DNA of 64,000 nt, taken from Paenalicyclobacillus cellulosilyticus (GTDB lineage: Bacteria > Bacillota > Bacilli > Alicyclobacillales > Alicyclobacillaceae). Shown here piece by piece: positions 1 to 8,982 of this stretch (the stretch's first letter is position 1; the number at the start of each line of letters is the position of its first letter). Position numbers and translations under genes: made by a program. The stretch covers positions 40,412 through 104,411 of the forward strand of contig NZ_BMOY01000004.1 in NCBI RefSeq assembly GCF_014647315.1. The letters run 5' to 3'. The notes under the pieces were generated by a model. The model was given only the letters and a program-made list of their open reading frames with translations. It was not told the origin of the DNA and made no database searches.

Positions 1-47
1 CGCCAGCTTCGCACCTCATTTATCTGCGCCGTCACCGCTGCCCCATC

Positions 48-1076
48 TCACCCGCCGACCGGAGCCTTGCGGCACACCGCGACCGATTGGCGCACCACCA
101 ACTCCGTCGGAATCTGGAGCACCGGCGGGACAGCGTAAGGGTCCTGAATCATTTGGATGAGCGCTTGGGCTGCCATCTCGCCCAACTTCCGGCGCTCCTG
201 GCGCACGGTCGTCAAAGGCGGTTGGGTGGCGGCGGCCACCGGCAGGTCGTCATACCCGATGACCGAAATGTCCTCCCCCACCGCCAGGCCTCGTTCGGCA
301 ATGGCCCGCATCGCGCCGATGGCCATCATGTCCCCGGCGCAGAAGATGGCCGTGATCTCGGTGTACTCCGCGAGCAGGCGGCGCGCCGACTCGTAACCGG
401 AGTCCTCCGAAAAGTCGCCGTTGCACACCCACTCCGGTCGGAACGCCAGGCCGTGCCGCTGCAAGGTCTGCTGATAGCCGATGAGACGGTCATGACCCGG
501 CTTGGTCGCGAACCGGTCGCCGATAAACGCGATATTGCGGTGCTGCATGGCGATGAGGTATTCGACCGCCTGCACGGCGCCCTCGACGTTTGTCGACGAA
601 ACATACCCGGCACGCGGCCCCAACAGGTCGAGATCGACAGACATGCAGGGGATACGGCTTGCCGCCAGCGCTTCCAAGTCCGGGCTCGTACGCCGGACGC
701 CCATCAATGCCACGCCGTCAACCCCGCGCGCACGCGCCCGGTGTTCGTAACTCTGCACCAACGCGCGGCCGGGCGTGTTGGTGAACAACAGCACGTCGTA
801 ACCCTCCGCCGCGGCCACGCGCTTAAACCCGTACAGCACCTCTTGGAAAAACGGATGTGTCAGGTTGCCGTCCTCATCGACTTCGTAAAACACCCCGATG
901 ATGTATTAGCGCGTGCGCTGTCCGGCTCGCCGCGGCCCGTCATACCCTAACTCCGCCATAGCCCGGCGGACGCGCCTGCGCGTCTCGTCGCTGACGTCGG
1001 CGTAGCCGTTGAGCACCCGCGATACCGTCGCCGGCGAAACGCCCGCTCGCCGCGCGACGTCCGAAATGGTCGGCAC
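48..1076 (-). pseudogene. LacI-family regulator broken by an in-frame stop
   Basis: Two pieces in one frame together make a full LacI-type repressor. The first has the helix-turn-helix ([20 protein letters not shown], residues 3-22). The second is a sugar-binding domain ending at 48. They are split by a TAA at 906-908 (codon 57), just after the hinge, where the intact paralogues at 1373-2398 and 61570-62604 have Ser; one base change from TCA would create it. I chose GTG at 1076 because GGGGAGAGG lies 6 bases upstream; a start there mirrors the paralogues. The hinge is also poorly conserved. Re-initiation at GTG 893 would give only the effector domain, without a good ribosome site. It could be a true null allele, a truncated 56-residue peptide, or a sequencing error. 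Confidence 0.85.
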
Positions 1077-1372
1077 CGAAACCTCTCCCCCCGTCGCGCC
1101 CGGCGGCGCCGAAACATTCGTAGATTGCAAAATGAATCAAGGTGTAGTATGAGATTTGTCACCCGCCCGCAAAATCCTTCTTTCATGATTCTGACATTTT
1201 ACGGGTGTCCAGGTGATCTTTTGGATACGGAGATCCATGCATCTCCCGCGGAATGGCGGCCAAGCACCAAGCGAGAAGCCTATGCACCTGCATGCGCAAG
1301 TCAGGGGCAAAGATGAACGAGCGCCAACGGCCTTCGAAAGGTTTTAGGAGGTTCCTTGCCCGGAGTGTTCCA
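1077..1372. other. Intergenic region between two LacI-type genes
   Basis: About 296 bases lie between the start of the broken regulator and the stop of the intact one, both read leftwards. It should contain the promoter of the upstream regulator. I see an AT-richer patch around 1125-1200 but no convincing -35/-10 pair, no operator palindrome like that at 5994-6005, and no supported small gene. Confidence 0.4.
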
Positions 1373-2398
1373 TCAACCGCGGGGAACGACCGGGCGCACG
1401 GTCTCCCGGACCACGAGCTCGGTCGCGACCGTGATGACGGACGGCAACGCCGTCGGTTCCTCAATCATCCGCAATAACGCCTGGGCAGCGCGCCTTCCCA
1501 ACTCCTCGCTGCGTTGGCGGATGGTTGTCAACCCTGGCGTCACCATGCTGGCCGGCCGGATGTCGTCAAAACCGATGACAGAGATGTCTTCCCCCACGCG
1601 CAGGCCGCGATCGCGAATGGCCCGCATGGCACCGATGGCCATCAGGTCGCTGGCGCAGAAGATGGCGGTGGGAAGTTCGGACATCTCCAGCAAACGCGAT
1701 ACCGCCTGGTAACCGCCAATTTCGGTGAAATCCCCGTCCAACACCCAATCCGGGCGAAACGGCAACCGAAATTCCTGCACCGCGCGTTGAAAACCAATGA
1801 GACGGTCGTGCCCCGGCTTGGTCGCGAACTTGTCGCCGATGAACGCGATGGCCCTGTGCCCATGCTGCACGAGAAACTCCACCGCTTGGATGGCACCGCC
1901 GACATTGTCGGAGGTTACATAGCCGGCGCGCGGGCCGATGAGGTCGAGATCGATGGACATACAGGGGATCCCGCACGTCGACAGGGCAATCACGCCGGGG
2001 TCTGTTCGCGGCATCCCGAGCACCAACAACCCATCCACATTGCGGTAGCGCGCCACGGCCTCGTAACCCTCGCGCTGCAATGCAGGGCCGTTTTGCGAAA
2101 AAAACAGGACATCATACCCTTTTTCGCCGACGACATGTTGAAACGCCGTCAACACTTCCTGAAACACCGGATGGCGAAGCCCGTCATCCGGCCCCACCTT
2201 TACAAACGCCCCGATGGTCATCGACCGCTTTGTCGCCAACCCGCGCGCCATCGCACTCGGCTGATAGCCAAGCTCCTGTGTGATCTTTTGCACCTTGGCG
2301 CGCGTCTTCAGGCTGACGTCGGGATACCCGTTCAAGACGCGCGAGACGGTGGCCGGCGAAACGCCAGCCCGTTTGGCAATATCGTAAATGGTGACCAC
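1373..2398 (-). CDS. LacI-family transcriptional regulator
   Basis: A complete 341-residue LacI/GalR-type repressor that should bind a palindromic operator and release or engage it on binding a sugar or sugar phosphate. The N-terminal helix-turn-helix ([20 protein letters not shown], residues 3-22) is followed by a hinge (ARGLATKRS) and a periplasmic-binding-protein-like domain. The upstream in-frame ATG codons are rejected; GTG at 2398 has AGAGAGGAA about 8 bases upstream and starts the protein where LacI proteins normally start. It is highly similar to the third paralogue at 61570. It lies downstream of the glycosidase/isomerase operon on the same strand and is the natural candidate to control it. 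The effector cannot be read from the sequence. Confidence 0.95.
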   Translation of the reverse strand: MVTIYDIAKRAGVSPATVSRVLNGYPDVSLKTRAKVQKITQELGYQPSAMARGLATKRSMTIGAFVKVGPDDGLRHPVFQEVLTAFQHVVGEKGYDVLFFSQNGPALQREGYEAVARYRNVDGLLVLGMPRTDPGVIALSTCGIPCMSIDLDLIGPRAGYVTSDNVGGAIQAVEFLVQHGHRAIAFIGDKFATKPGHDRLIGFQRAVQEFRLPFRPDWVLDGDFTEIGGYQAVSRLLEMSELPTAIFCASDLMAIGAMRAIRDRGLRVGEDISVIGFDDIRPASMVTPGLTTIRQRSEELGRRAAQALLRMIEEPTALPSVITVATELVVRETVRPVVPRG

Positions 2399-2473
2399 GT
2401 GCGTCCGATTCCTCTCTGGTGATTTCTCCGACGATTTCACCGCGACCATCTCAACCTTGTCTCGTCTCCGGGA

Positions 2474-2486
2474 TGCAAGCGCTGCA
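2474..2486. promoter_or_regulatory. Imperfect LacI-type operator (possible autoregulation)
   Basis: TGCAAGCGCTGCA lies 76 bases upstream of the regulator start. It matches the left half of the perfect palindrome before the glycosidase gene (TTGCAAGCGCTTGC at 5992-6005) but lacks one T, so the dyad is broken by a single base. It may be a weak autoregulatory site or a decayed operator. Confidence 0.4.
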
Positions 2487-2615
2487 CCCATCCCTGAACA
2501 CTGCCGGCCGCTGGAACCGCTTTCGGCCCGGGACCTGTACATTCAAAAGCGTCGCATCCGTTGCATCCTATTATCGTTGCGTGGGCGCGTTCATGCAAGA
2601 GGGTTGCATCCTGCG

Positions 2616-2653
2616 CGGCGGGCCGAAGGGCACGTGTCCCCTTCGGCCCGCCG
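2616..2653 (-). terminator. Strong 15-bp hairpin after the isomerase gene
   Basis: A perfect 15-bp inverted repeat (arms 2616-2630 and 2639-2653, 8-base loop) sits 38 bases beyond the stop of the gene ending at 2691. It is GC-rich and very stable, but no T-run follows on either strand. It may be a terminator, an RNA 3'-end stabiliser, or a protein site. The rest of the 292-base gap (2399-2690) shows several copies of TTGCATCC and the imperfect operator at 2474, but no gene. Confidence 0.5.
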
Positions 2654-2690
2654 TTGCATCTGGATCGGATGGGATGAGCAAAAAGCAAGC

Positions 2691-3443
2691 TTACCTTCCC
2701 AGTAACCGGCTCACATAAGCGTAGCTCTGGCGCACGCTGTCGAGCGGGGGTTGCTGGCACACGTCCTGCTCGATGATCAACCACTCCACGCCCGTTTCGG
2801 CCGCGACCTCGAGGATGCCCGGCACATCCAACGACCCGCTCCCGACCTCCGCGAACGACCGCTGCTCGTCGGCGGCCATGTCTTTCACGTGCAAAAAGCG
2901 GCACCGGCCCGCGTACTTGCGCAAATACGCTTTGGCGCTCTCGCCCGCATACTCGACCCAGTACATATCGAGCTCCGCTCCGACGAAGGACGGCTGGGTC
3001 CATTGCAAGAGCAGGTCCAAACCGTACTCCCCGTCGAACGTATCGAACTCAAATGCGTGATTGTGGTAGCTGAACAAGATCCCTGCCTCATGGCAGGCGG
3101 TGCCGATACGATTCAGCGAGTCCGCCAGTGCTTGGTAGGCCGCGCGGCTGTTCCGCCGCTCCGGCGGCGACCACGGGCAGGCGATGTGGCGCAGACCCAG
3201 TTCTTTGGCGTACGCCAATGCCTCATCCAGCTTGGACTCCAGAACATCGAGCGGCACGTGACTGGAGACCGGCTCGAGGCCCAACTCGTCGCACAACGCC
3301 CGCAGCTGAGGCGCGGTATACCCCCCGTATCCTGCGAACTCCACCCCGTCAAAACCCATCTCTGCCACCTTGCGCAAGGTTCCGGCAAAATCATCCTGCA
3401 AGACGTCCCGCAAGGTGTACAACTGCACCCCGACTTTGGGCAT
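2691..3443 (-). CDS. Sugar phosphate isomerase/epimerase (TIM barrel)
   Basis: A 250-residue xylose-isomerase-like TIM-barrel protein (AP endonuclease 2 superfamily, IolE/IolH-like). It starts MPKVGVQLYTLRD and carries barrel strands and metal ligands typical of the family: FSYHNHAFEF (His ligands), GAELDMYW (acid), FLHVKDM, and WLIIEQD near the C terminus. The start at 3443 is supported by GGAGGAAGGAG just upstream. It is the third gene of a leftward operon after a secreted glycosidase and a second isomerase, which suggests the three process one oligosaccharide or its sugar. The substrate is unknown; a keto-sugar, inosose or hydroxypyruvate isomerase role would all fit. Confidence 0.9.
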   Translation of the reverse strand: MPKVGVQLYTLRDVLQDDFAGTLRKVAEMGFDGVEFAGYGGYTAPQLRALCDELGLEPVSSHVPLDVLESKLDEALAYAKELGLRHIACPWSPPERRNSRAAYQALADSLNRIGTACHEAGILFSYHNHAFEFDTFDGEYGLDLLLQWTQPSFVGAELDMYWVEYAGESAKAYLRKYAGRCRFLHVKDMAADEQRSFAEVGSGSLDVPGILEVAAETGVEWLIIEQDVCQQPPLDSVRQSYAYVSRLLGR

Positions 3444-3522
3444 GTTTCTCCTTCCTCCAATCCGCCGTGGCTCAATCCGGCGCGATGTCCAAGTCCATCC
3501 GTCCATCATGATGACGCGGTGT

Positions 3523-4353
3523 TCACACCGCCGCGAGGACCCGCCGCAGTCCGGCCAGCGCCCGCCGGGCGACCTCCAGGTCCGGCTCGGCGAACGGTTC
3601 CTTGCGCAACACCTCAATCGACACAGGCCCCGCATAGCCGATGTCGGCCAAGGCCGTGAAGAACGCGGCCAACGGAATGCGCCCTTCCCCGGGCAACAAC
3701 CGTTCGTTGTCGACCGCTTCCGCCGGAGGGCGATCCGTGTCGTTCACGTGCACGTGGGCAATTCTGTGCACCGGTATGCGGCGGATGTCCTCCGCGGTTG
3801 CCTCCGTGGTGTACCAGTGATAGCTGTCGAGCAACAGCCCGATGTTTGGCGCACCGATGCCGTCGATGTACGCCAAAGTATCGGCCATGGTGTAGACGAA
3901 CGGATACGCCCGGCCCCGCAGGTGGTGCGGGCCGACAAATTCCAGGCCGAGCCGCAGCCCGCAGGCGGCCAGGACCTCCGCACAACGGCGAAACCTCACC
4001 GCCAAGCGGCTGGCATACGGGACCGGCAACTCATCCACGCTCGGCCACAACCATGTGCACGCGCTGCGGGCACCCAACTCGGCTGCCACCGCCGCAGCCT
4101 CCGGCAGGCGTTCCAGCCCCGCTCGAAACACCGCTTCCTCCGCGTGCACATCGACCGGCAGGCCGAAGCTGCCCAATTCGATGCCGCGATCCCGAAACAG
4201 TTTGCGCACAGCCCGCATCCCTTGTGCGCGCACCAACGCGACCACCGCGCCCACGTCGGCCTCGACCGCCGTGTAACCCGCTTGGGCAGCGATGTCCAGG
4301 TACGCTTCCAAATCACGCGTTCTGACCAAGGACGGATTCAGGCATGGTTTCAC
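3523..4353 (-). CDS. Sugar phosphate isomerase/epimerase (TIM barrel)
   Basis: A second xylose-isomerase-like TIM barrel, 276 residues. Signature strands include LGLEFVGPHHL, IGLLLDSYHWY, IAHVHVNDTD and VSIEVL, giving the usual Glu/Asp/His metal site. GTG at 4353 is preferred over in-frame codons farther upstream because GGGGGAA lies 5 bases before it. It lies 60 bases after the glycosidase and 79 bases before the next isomerase, all in the same direction. The two isomerases are only distantly alike, so they probably catalyse successive or alternative steps rather than being a recent duplication. Confidence 0.9.
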   Translation of the reverse strand: MKPCLNPSLVRTRDLEAYLDIAAQAGYTAVEADVGAVVALVRAQGMRAVRKLFRDRGIELGSFGLPVDVHAEEAVFRAGLERLPEAAAVAAELGARSACTWLWPSVDELPVPYASRLAVRFRRCAEVLAACGLRLGLEFVGPHHLRGRAYPFVYTMADTLAYIDGIGAPNIGLLLDSYHWYTTEATAEDIRRIPVHRIAHVHVNDTDRPPAEAVDNERLLPGEGRIPLAAFFTALADIGYAGPVSIEVLRKEPFAEPDLEVARRALAGLRRVLAAV

Positions 4354-4413
4354 CCAGCTTCCCCCTTTGCCGATGGGCCGTGGCAGTCGTTCCTGCCGCG
4401 GCACACTGCCATC

Positions 4414-5952
4414 CTACGGCTTTGCCCGCTGAAACACAACCGGATGCGCGGCCGGTTGCACCGTGACCGCGGTCAGAGAGTACGGTGGCAGGCTGAGCAT
4501 GAGCGCACCCTGTCCAGTCACGCTGCGCGCGGATATGCCGCTGTACGATCCGCTGGCCCATGCGACATCCGCGCGCCACGCACCGGCAAGCGGCAGGTTG
4601 GCTTGCACCGTCACGGATTGCACAGGGTCCTCGTTCAAAAGCAAAAGCCCCCACCCGCCTTGGCGGCGCTTCACCGCGTGCGCGACCACCTGCGGCTGGG
4701 AAACGGTGGCCGGCACCATCGTATCGCCGGGCTCCGCGAACCGGTGCAACAGGACGAGCGCCCAATAGGTCGGGAACGGCGTGTCCGCCGGTGGTTCCTG
4801 CAGACTGCCGTACTTCGGGTCCCCGCCGCTCGTGGCGTTGGCGAGCACCCCGTAATCCCCGTAGTTCAGCTTGCCGTACAACGCCCGGCTCGTGTTGTTG
4901 CCGGTCGAAATGCCGTTGTGCAAGTCCCACCAATCGACGTTGGCCGCCCCGTTCTCGAGCCAGGTCATGTAGTCGTCCGCCAGGAAGAGCGCGTTCACCG
5001 GGCTCGTCGTCTGTTTGCCCGGGTTGTACGAGACCGAGTTGGTCTCCGTCAGCATGATCTGCACCTGCTTCGCCCGCTCACCGCAATATGCTCGGATCTG
5101 TGCCCGCAGCTGCGCCACCATGCCCGGGATGCTCGACGTGCTCGCCAACAGGCCGGGATCGGATTCATTGCCAGGGTTCTGCGCGTACCAGTGCACGTCG
5201 ACGAAATCGAGATAGCGCCCGAGCGCCTTGAGCACCACGTCGTTCCAACTCGGTTGCAACCCGTCGGGCCAGTTGCCCGGTGCGGTCAGCACCACCCCGA
5301 TGCGGATGGTCGGATCCACCGCCTTCATCTTGGTGATGAATTGCAAGGCGTACTTCGCATAGGCCGCAGGCCCTTTTTCCTTATGCAGGTCGACCTCCCA
5401 CGCCGGGCCGTACGATCCGTTGCCGTACACCTCATTCCCAATTTCCCAGTACTTCACGCCATACCGCTTCGTGATGTTCGCGTAGCGGACCCAAGCGGCC
5501 GCTTCGGACGGATCCCCCCCGCCGGTTCCCGCAGCGTTCGATCCGTAGTTCACCGTCACCATCGCCTGCGCGCCGGCCTTCTTCACGACGCCCATGAATG
5601 CGTCGAACGTGTCGGCAGGGTTGGCATACCCGGTTTGCCCCGGCGTGATGGACTGCGTCTTCCAGTGGTAGACGTCCGACGTCGATCCGCCCGGAAACCT
5701 GAGGATGGTGATGCCCGCCTGCCGGAGCAAGGAAGGCACTTTGTCGTCGAGCAGGTTGGCGTCCCAGACCGCGGTGTTGATCCCAAACGCGGTTTTGGGG
5801 ATGACACCGAGCGGTTGCTTGGTCTCAAGCCGCACTTTGGCAACCACCCCGTCCCGTGCCCGCCCGTGTGCGAACCCTGGCGGCGCCACGGCCAAAGCGG
5901 TGCAAGCGGCCGCACACAACCATCGCATCCCCCACGCGAAAATGTTCTTCAC
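4414..5952 (-). CDS. Secreted GH-A clan glycoside hydrolase (arabinofuranosidase-like)
   Basis: A 512-residue secreted glycosidase resembling GH51-type alpha-L-arabinofuranosidases or endoglucanases. An N-terminal signal peptide (about residues 1-29, ending GFAHG) is followed by a (beta/alpha)8 barrel with RFPGGSTSDVYHW (85-97), the acid/base Glu174 in YWEIGNEVYG, and the nucleophile Glu303 in MLTETNS. A C-terminal beta-sandwich region (from about 420) follows. GTG at 5952 is chosen because it gives a clean signal peptide; the ribosome site is modest. A LacI-type palindrome lies 42-53 bases upstream of the start. It heads an operon with two sugar isomerases, so it probably releases the sugar they use. 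The exact GH family and substrate are uncertain. Confidence 0.88.
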   Translation of the reverse strand: MKNIFAWGMRWLCAAACTALAVAPPGFAHGRARDGVVAKVRLETKQPLGVIPKTAFGINTAVWDANLLDDKVPSLLRQAGITILRFPGGSTSDVYHWKTQSITPGQTGYANPADTFDAFMGVVKKAGAQAMVTVNYGSNAAGTGGGDPSEAAAWVRYANITKRYGVKYWEIGNEVYGNGSYGPAWEVDLHKEKGPAAYAKYALQFITKMKAVDPTIRIGVVLTAPGNWPDGLQPSWNDVVLKALGRYLDFVDVHWYAQNPGNESDPGLLASTSSIPGMVAQLRAQIRAYCGERAKQVQIMLTETNSVSYNPGKQTTSPVNALFLADDYMTWLENGAANVDWWDLHNGISTGNNTSRALYGKLNYGDYGVLANATSGGDPKYGSLQEPPADTPFPTYWALVLLHRFAEPGDTMVPATVSQPQVVAHAVKRRQGGWGLLLLNEDPVQSVTVQANLPLAGAWRADVAWASGSYSGISARSVTGQGALMLSLPPYSLTAVTVQPAAHPVVFQRAKP

Positions 5953-5993
5953 GGTCCCACCGCTCTCTCGCACATGCGCCCGCAAAACGGTTT

Positions 5994-6005
5994 GCAAGCG
6001 CTTGC
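5994..6005. promoter_or_regulatory. LacI-type operator before the glycosidase operon
   Basis: GCAAGCGCTTGC is a perfect 12-bp palindrome with the central CG step typical of LacI/GalR-family and CcpA operators. It lies between the histidine kinase stop and the glycosidase start, in the expected 5' region of the glycosidase operon. An imperfect copy lies before the LacI gene at 2398, which supports that regulator as the one that binds here. Confidence 0.7.
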
Positions 6006-6025
6006 GACATGTATTCGCCGCCCTG

Positions 6026-6057
6026 CGTCAACTTCCTGCGCCGTCAACTTCCTGCGC
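6026..6057. repeat. 16-bp perfect tandem duplication over the kinase stop
   Basis: The 16-base unit CGTCAACTTCCTGCGC occurs twice in tandem (6026-6041 and 6042-6057). The second copy contains the stop codon of the histidine kinase, so the duplication placed a second copy of the gene end just downstream. Confidence 0.85.
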
Positions 6058-7432
6058 CCCCCGCAGCAGGAGTATCCATGCGCGGGAGCACCACGATGAA
6101 CGACGTACCTTGTCCCGGCCGCGATACCACTTCAATCCGCCCGCGGTGCGCTTCGACGAATTCTTTCGCAATGGCCAACCCCAGCCCCATGCCGCCGCTC
6201 TCCCGGCTGCGCGCCTCCTCGACGCGATAGAACCGGTCGAAGATGTGCGGCAGGTGTTCCGCCGCAATCCCCGGACCTGTATCGGAGACGGTCACGCGCA
6301 CGTCCTGCGGCGTCTCCTCGACACGGACCTTCACCTCTCCGCCCGCCGGTGTGTAGCGCAGGGCGTTGCCGACGAGGTTGACGAACACCTGCGTCATCCG
6401 GTGCGCGTCGACCCAGACGTACACCGCGGGCACCGCCGCTTCCATGAACAGGCGGATGGTGCGTTCCTCCGCTTCAATCTGGAAATTCTCCACCACCCGC
6501 CCGACCAAGGCCACGAGCTCGGTCGTCCGTTTCTCCAACGGCAACACACCCGCCTCGGCGAGCGACAGTTGATGTAAATCGTCGACGAGACGGGTGAGAC
6601 GCATCACCTCGTCCTGGATGGGCAACAGTGCGGCCGGTTCCGGTTGGCGCACCCCCTGCTGGATCAACTCGAGCTGGCCCTGGATGATGGTGAGCGGCGT
6701 GCGCAACTCATGAGCCACGTCGGCCACCAGGTGCCGGCGCATCTGTTCCATCTTGGCCAGTTGGGCGGCCATATGATTGAACGCCATCGTCACCTGGCCG
6801 AGCTCATCGCGTGTCTCGGCCGCCAGCTTGATGCCGAGATCGCCTTCGGATATCCGCCGGATGGCGTGGATGAGCTGCTGCAGAGGATGCGTGATCCGAC
6901 GCGTCAGCCAAAACGCGACGAGGAGCGCGACGAGCACCGTCGCCACCGCGCCGGCGAGCGTCGCGTCCGCCATCGAGTCGAGAATTCGCTGTTCAAGGTG
7001 GTACAAACGCTGCAGGTCGCGATCCGTCAGCGCGAGGATGCCGACGGTGCGCCCGTTGGCCTGGATGGGGACGACGATACCCTCGGCAAGAAACGTGCGC
7101 CGGTCGAGCTGGGGAGACGGTGTCGCAAAGATGACCTGCTTGCGGTCCGGGCTGAGGATCTCGAGGTGCTCCAGACCCGCCACCGCGCCGGAGGAGAGGC
7201 GCTGGTCCAGCACCTGGGCGACGTACCGATCGACGTTGTGCCATGAGTTGTGATTATTCACATAATAATACGACAGCAAGGTCGCCCACTGCTCGGCGTC
7301 GCCTTCGCGAGCGGCCAAGGCGTAATTCTTAAACAGGTGCGCCATGTAGCCGTGTGACAGGGCGAAGAACACCACGGTCATAAAGACGATCAAGCTGACC
7401 ATGGCGGAAAACAGCTTGGTCCGCAGGCTCAC
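6044..7432 (-). CDS. Sensor histidine kinase (HAMP, HisKA, HATPase)
   Basis: A 462-residue membrane sensor kinase. Transmembrane helix 1 spans about 8-28 and helix 2 about 157-178, enclosing an extracytoplasmic sensor domain of about 125 residues. A HAMP linker (177-230), the phosphoacceptor His241 in VADVAHELRTPL, and a GHKL ATPase domain with N box (VNLVGNALRYTP), DTGPGI, FDRFYR and GMGLGLA follow. It lies 35 bases after an OmpR-type response regulator and they form a two-component operon. The signal is unknown; nearby targets could include the glycosidase operon or the sulfotransferase genes, but nothing in the sequence shows this. The C terminus carries the 16-bp duplication noted separately. 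Confidence 0.95.
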   Translation of the reverse strand: MSLRTKLFSAMVSLIVFMTVVFFALSHGYMAHLFKNYALAAREGDAEQWATLLSYYYVNNHNSWHNVDRYVAQVLDQRLSSGAVAGLEHLEILSPDRKQVIFATPSPQLDRRTFLAEGIVVPIQANGRTVGILALTDRDLQRLYHLEQRILDSMADATLAGAVATVLVALLVAFWLTRRITHPLQQLIHAIRRISEGDLGIKLAAETRDELGQVTMAFNHMAAQLAKMEQMRRHLVADVAHELRTPLTIIQGQLELIQQGVRQPEPAALLPIQDEVMRLTRLVDDLHQLSLAEAGVLPLEKRTTELVALVGRVVENFQIEAEERTIRLFMEAAVPAVYVWVDAHRMTQVFVNLVGNALRYTPAGGEVKVRVEETPQDVRVTVSDTGPGIAAEHLPHIFDRFYRVEEARSRESGGMGLGLAIAKEFVEAHRGRIEVVSRPGQGTSFIVVLPRMDTPAAGGAGS

Positions 7433-7467
7433 GTTCGCGCCCCCACTTTGCGTCCGTCACCCGCCGC

Positions 7468-8157
7468 TCACTGCTCGCCGAAGCGGTACCCGATGCCGTA
7501 CACCGTCTGAATGTACACCGGGTTGGCGGGATCGTCTTCCAGCTTCTTGCGCAGGTGGCTGATGTGGGTGTCGATGGTCCGCTCGTAGTTCAGATACGCC
7601 TCGCCGATGGCCGCTTGCAAGAGCTGCAGCCGGCTGTAGACCACGCCGGGATTGGCCGCCAGGGTGACCAGGATCTTGAACTCGGTCGGCGTGAGCTGGA
7701 CCTCCTGGCCGCCTTTCCATACGCGGAACTTTTCCTCGTCGATGGTCAAATCGCCGCGGACCATCACCGACTCGTGCTCGCCTTCCTGCTGCCCGCCGGC
7801 CCGGCGCAGCACGGACCGGATGCGCGCCACCAGCTCGCGCAGGCTGAACGGTTTGGTGATGTAGTCGTCCGCGCCCACCTCGAGGCCGAGGATCTTGTCC
7901 ACTTCGTCCGCCCGCGCGGTGAGCATGATGATCCCGATGGACGACTGGGCGCGGATGGCACGGCACACCTCGAGGCCGCTCATCTCCGGCAGCATCCAGT
8001 CGAGCACCACCAGGTCCGGCTTGTGCTGTTCCACCATGCGCAACGCCTGGGTCCCGTTGGCGGCGGTGAGCACGCGAAACCCTTCGCCCTCCAGGTACGG
8101 CTTCATCACGTCGAGCACTTTCGGTTCATCGTCGACCAAAAGGATGGTGGCCGCCAT
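7468..8157 (-). CDS. OmpR/PhoB-type response regulator
   Basis: A 229-residue response regulator, partner of the kinase immediately downstream. The receiver domain has the acidic pair Asp9-Asp10, phosphoacceptor Asp53 (VVLDWMLP), Thr80 and Lys102 (YITKPFS). The C-terminal winged helix has the usual LTPTEFKIL and RTIDTHISHLRKKL stretches ending in GIGYRF. GAGGAGAAGG lies upstream of the ATG at 8157. It would bind direct-repeat DNA sites once phosphorylated. Confidence 0.96.
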   Translation of the reverse strand: MAATILLVDDEPKVLDVMKPYLEGEGFRVLTAANGTQALRMVEQHKPDLVVLDWMLPEMSGLEVCRAIRAQSSIGIIMLTARADEVDKILGLEVGADDYITKPFSLRELVARIRSVLRRAGGQQEGEHESVMVRGDLTIDEEKFRVWKGGQEVQLTPTEFKILVTLAANPGVVYSRLQLLQAAIGEAYLNYERTIDTHISHLRKKLEDDPANPVYIQTVYGIGYRFGEQ

Positions 8158-8302
8158 ACGTGGTCCTTCTCCTCACCTTCCCACGCCTCGTCCCGCTGTC
8201 CGTGCGCGGCCGGCCGCATGGATCCCGGCCGCGCCGCGCCGCGGGCGTTTGCGGTGGATTGCGCGCGTCTGGGCGTCAGTGTACCGTGAACGGCGTGCTC
8301 CG

Positions 8303-8965
8303 TCAACGTGCCCGCCCTTGGCCGTCCGCCTGGACCTCCTCCTGCGCCGATTCGCCTGGAGGGGACGCGTCAGCGAGGGCGAGCCGGCGAACCAGGTCCG
8401 CGACCACCACGTCCACGCACTTCCCGATGTCCCATGCCGCCGTGTCCACCACCAGTTCCGGGTGGGCGGGCGGCTCGTACGGCGCGCTGATGCCCGTGAA
8501 GTTCGGAATGAGGCCGGCGCGCGCCTTTTTGTACAGCCCCTTGGGGTCCCGCTGTTCACACACCGGCAGCGGGCAGCGCACGTAGACCTCGATGAAACGC
8601 CCCGGTGCGAAGAGGGCCCGCGCCGCCTCGCGGTCCGCCCGGTACGGCGAGATGAGCGCCGTCAACACCACGACCCCGGCGTCCACGAACAGGCGCGCCA
8701 CTTCCGCAACCCGGCGCACGTTTTCCGCGCGATCCCGCTCGCTGAACCCAAGGTCCCGGCTCAATCCGTGCCGGATGTTGTCCCCGTCCAGCAGGTACGT
8801 GCGCACCCCCATCTCATACAACCGGTATTCCACCGCGTTGGCCAACGTCGACTTGCCAGCGCCCGACATACCGGTCAGCCAGAGGCAAAGGCCGCGGTGA
8901 CCCGCCAACCGTTCCCGCATCTCGCGCGACACCTTGGCCGCGTGCCAGTAGATGTCATCCGGCAA
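8303..8965 (-). CDS. cysC: Adenylyl-sulfate (APS) kinase
   Basis: Phosphorylates adenosine 5'-phosphosulfate with ATP to make PAPS, the sulfuryl donor. The 220-residue protein has the P-loop GMSGAGKST (32-40), the [10 protein letters not shown] substrate segment, the [17 protein letters not shown] stretch and the [10 protein letters not shown] lid typical of CysC. I choose TTG at 8965, with GGGGGGAAGAG just upstream; longer versions would overlap the neighbouring sulfotransferase. No sulfate adenylyltransferase is in the window. It starts 17 bases after the sulfotransferase stop, so the pair is probably co-transcribed to supply and use PAPS locally. The Gln/Glu-rich tail after about 200 is not part of the family core. 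Confidence 0.92.
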   Translation of the reverse strand: MPDDIYWHAAKVSREMRERLAGHRGLCLWLTGMSGAGKSTLANAVEYRLYEMGVRTYLLDGDNIRHGLSRDLGFSERDRAENVRRVAEVARLFVDAGVVVLTALISPYRADREAARALFAPGRFIEVYVRCPLPVCEQRDPKGLYKKARAGLIPNFTGISAPYEPPAHPELVVDTAAWDIGKCVDVVVADLVRRLALADASPPGESAQEEVQADGQGRAR

Positions 8966-8982
8966 CGTCTCTTCCCCCCACC

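Noticed and set aside
3370..6099. 909-codon open frame on the + strand
   Set aside because: Antisense to the isomerases and glycosidase, with no family motif; an artefact of high GC.
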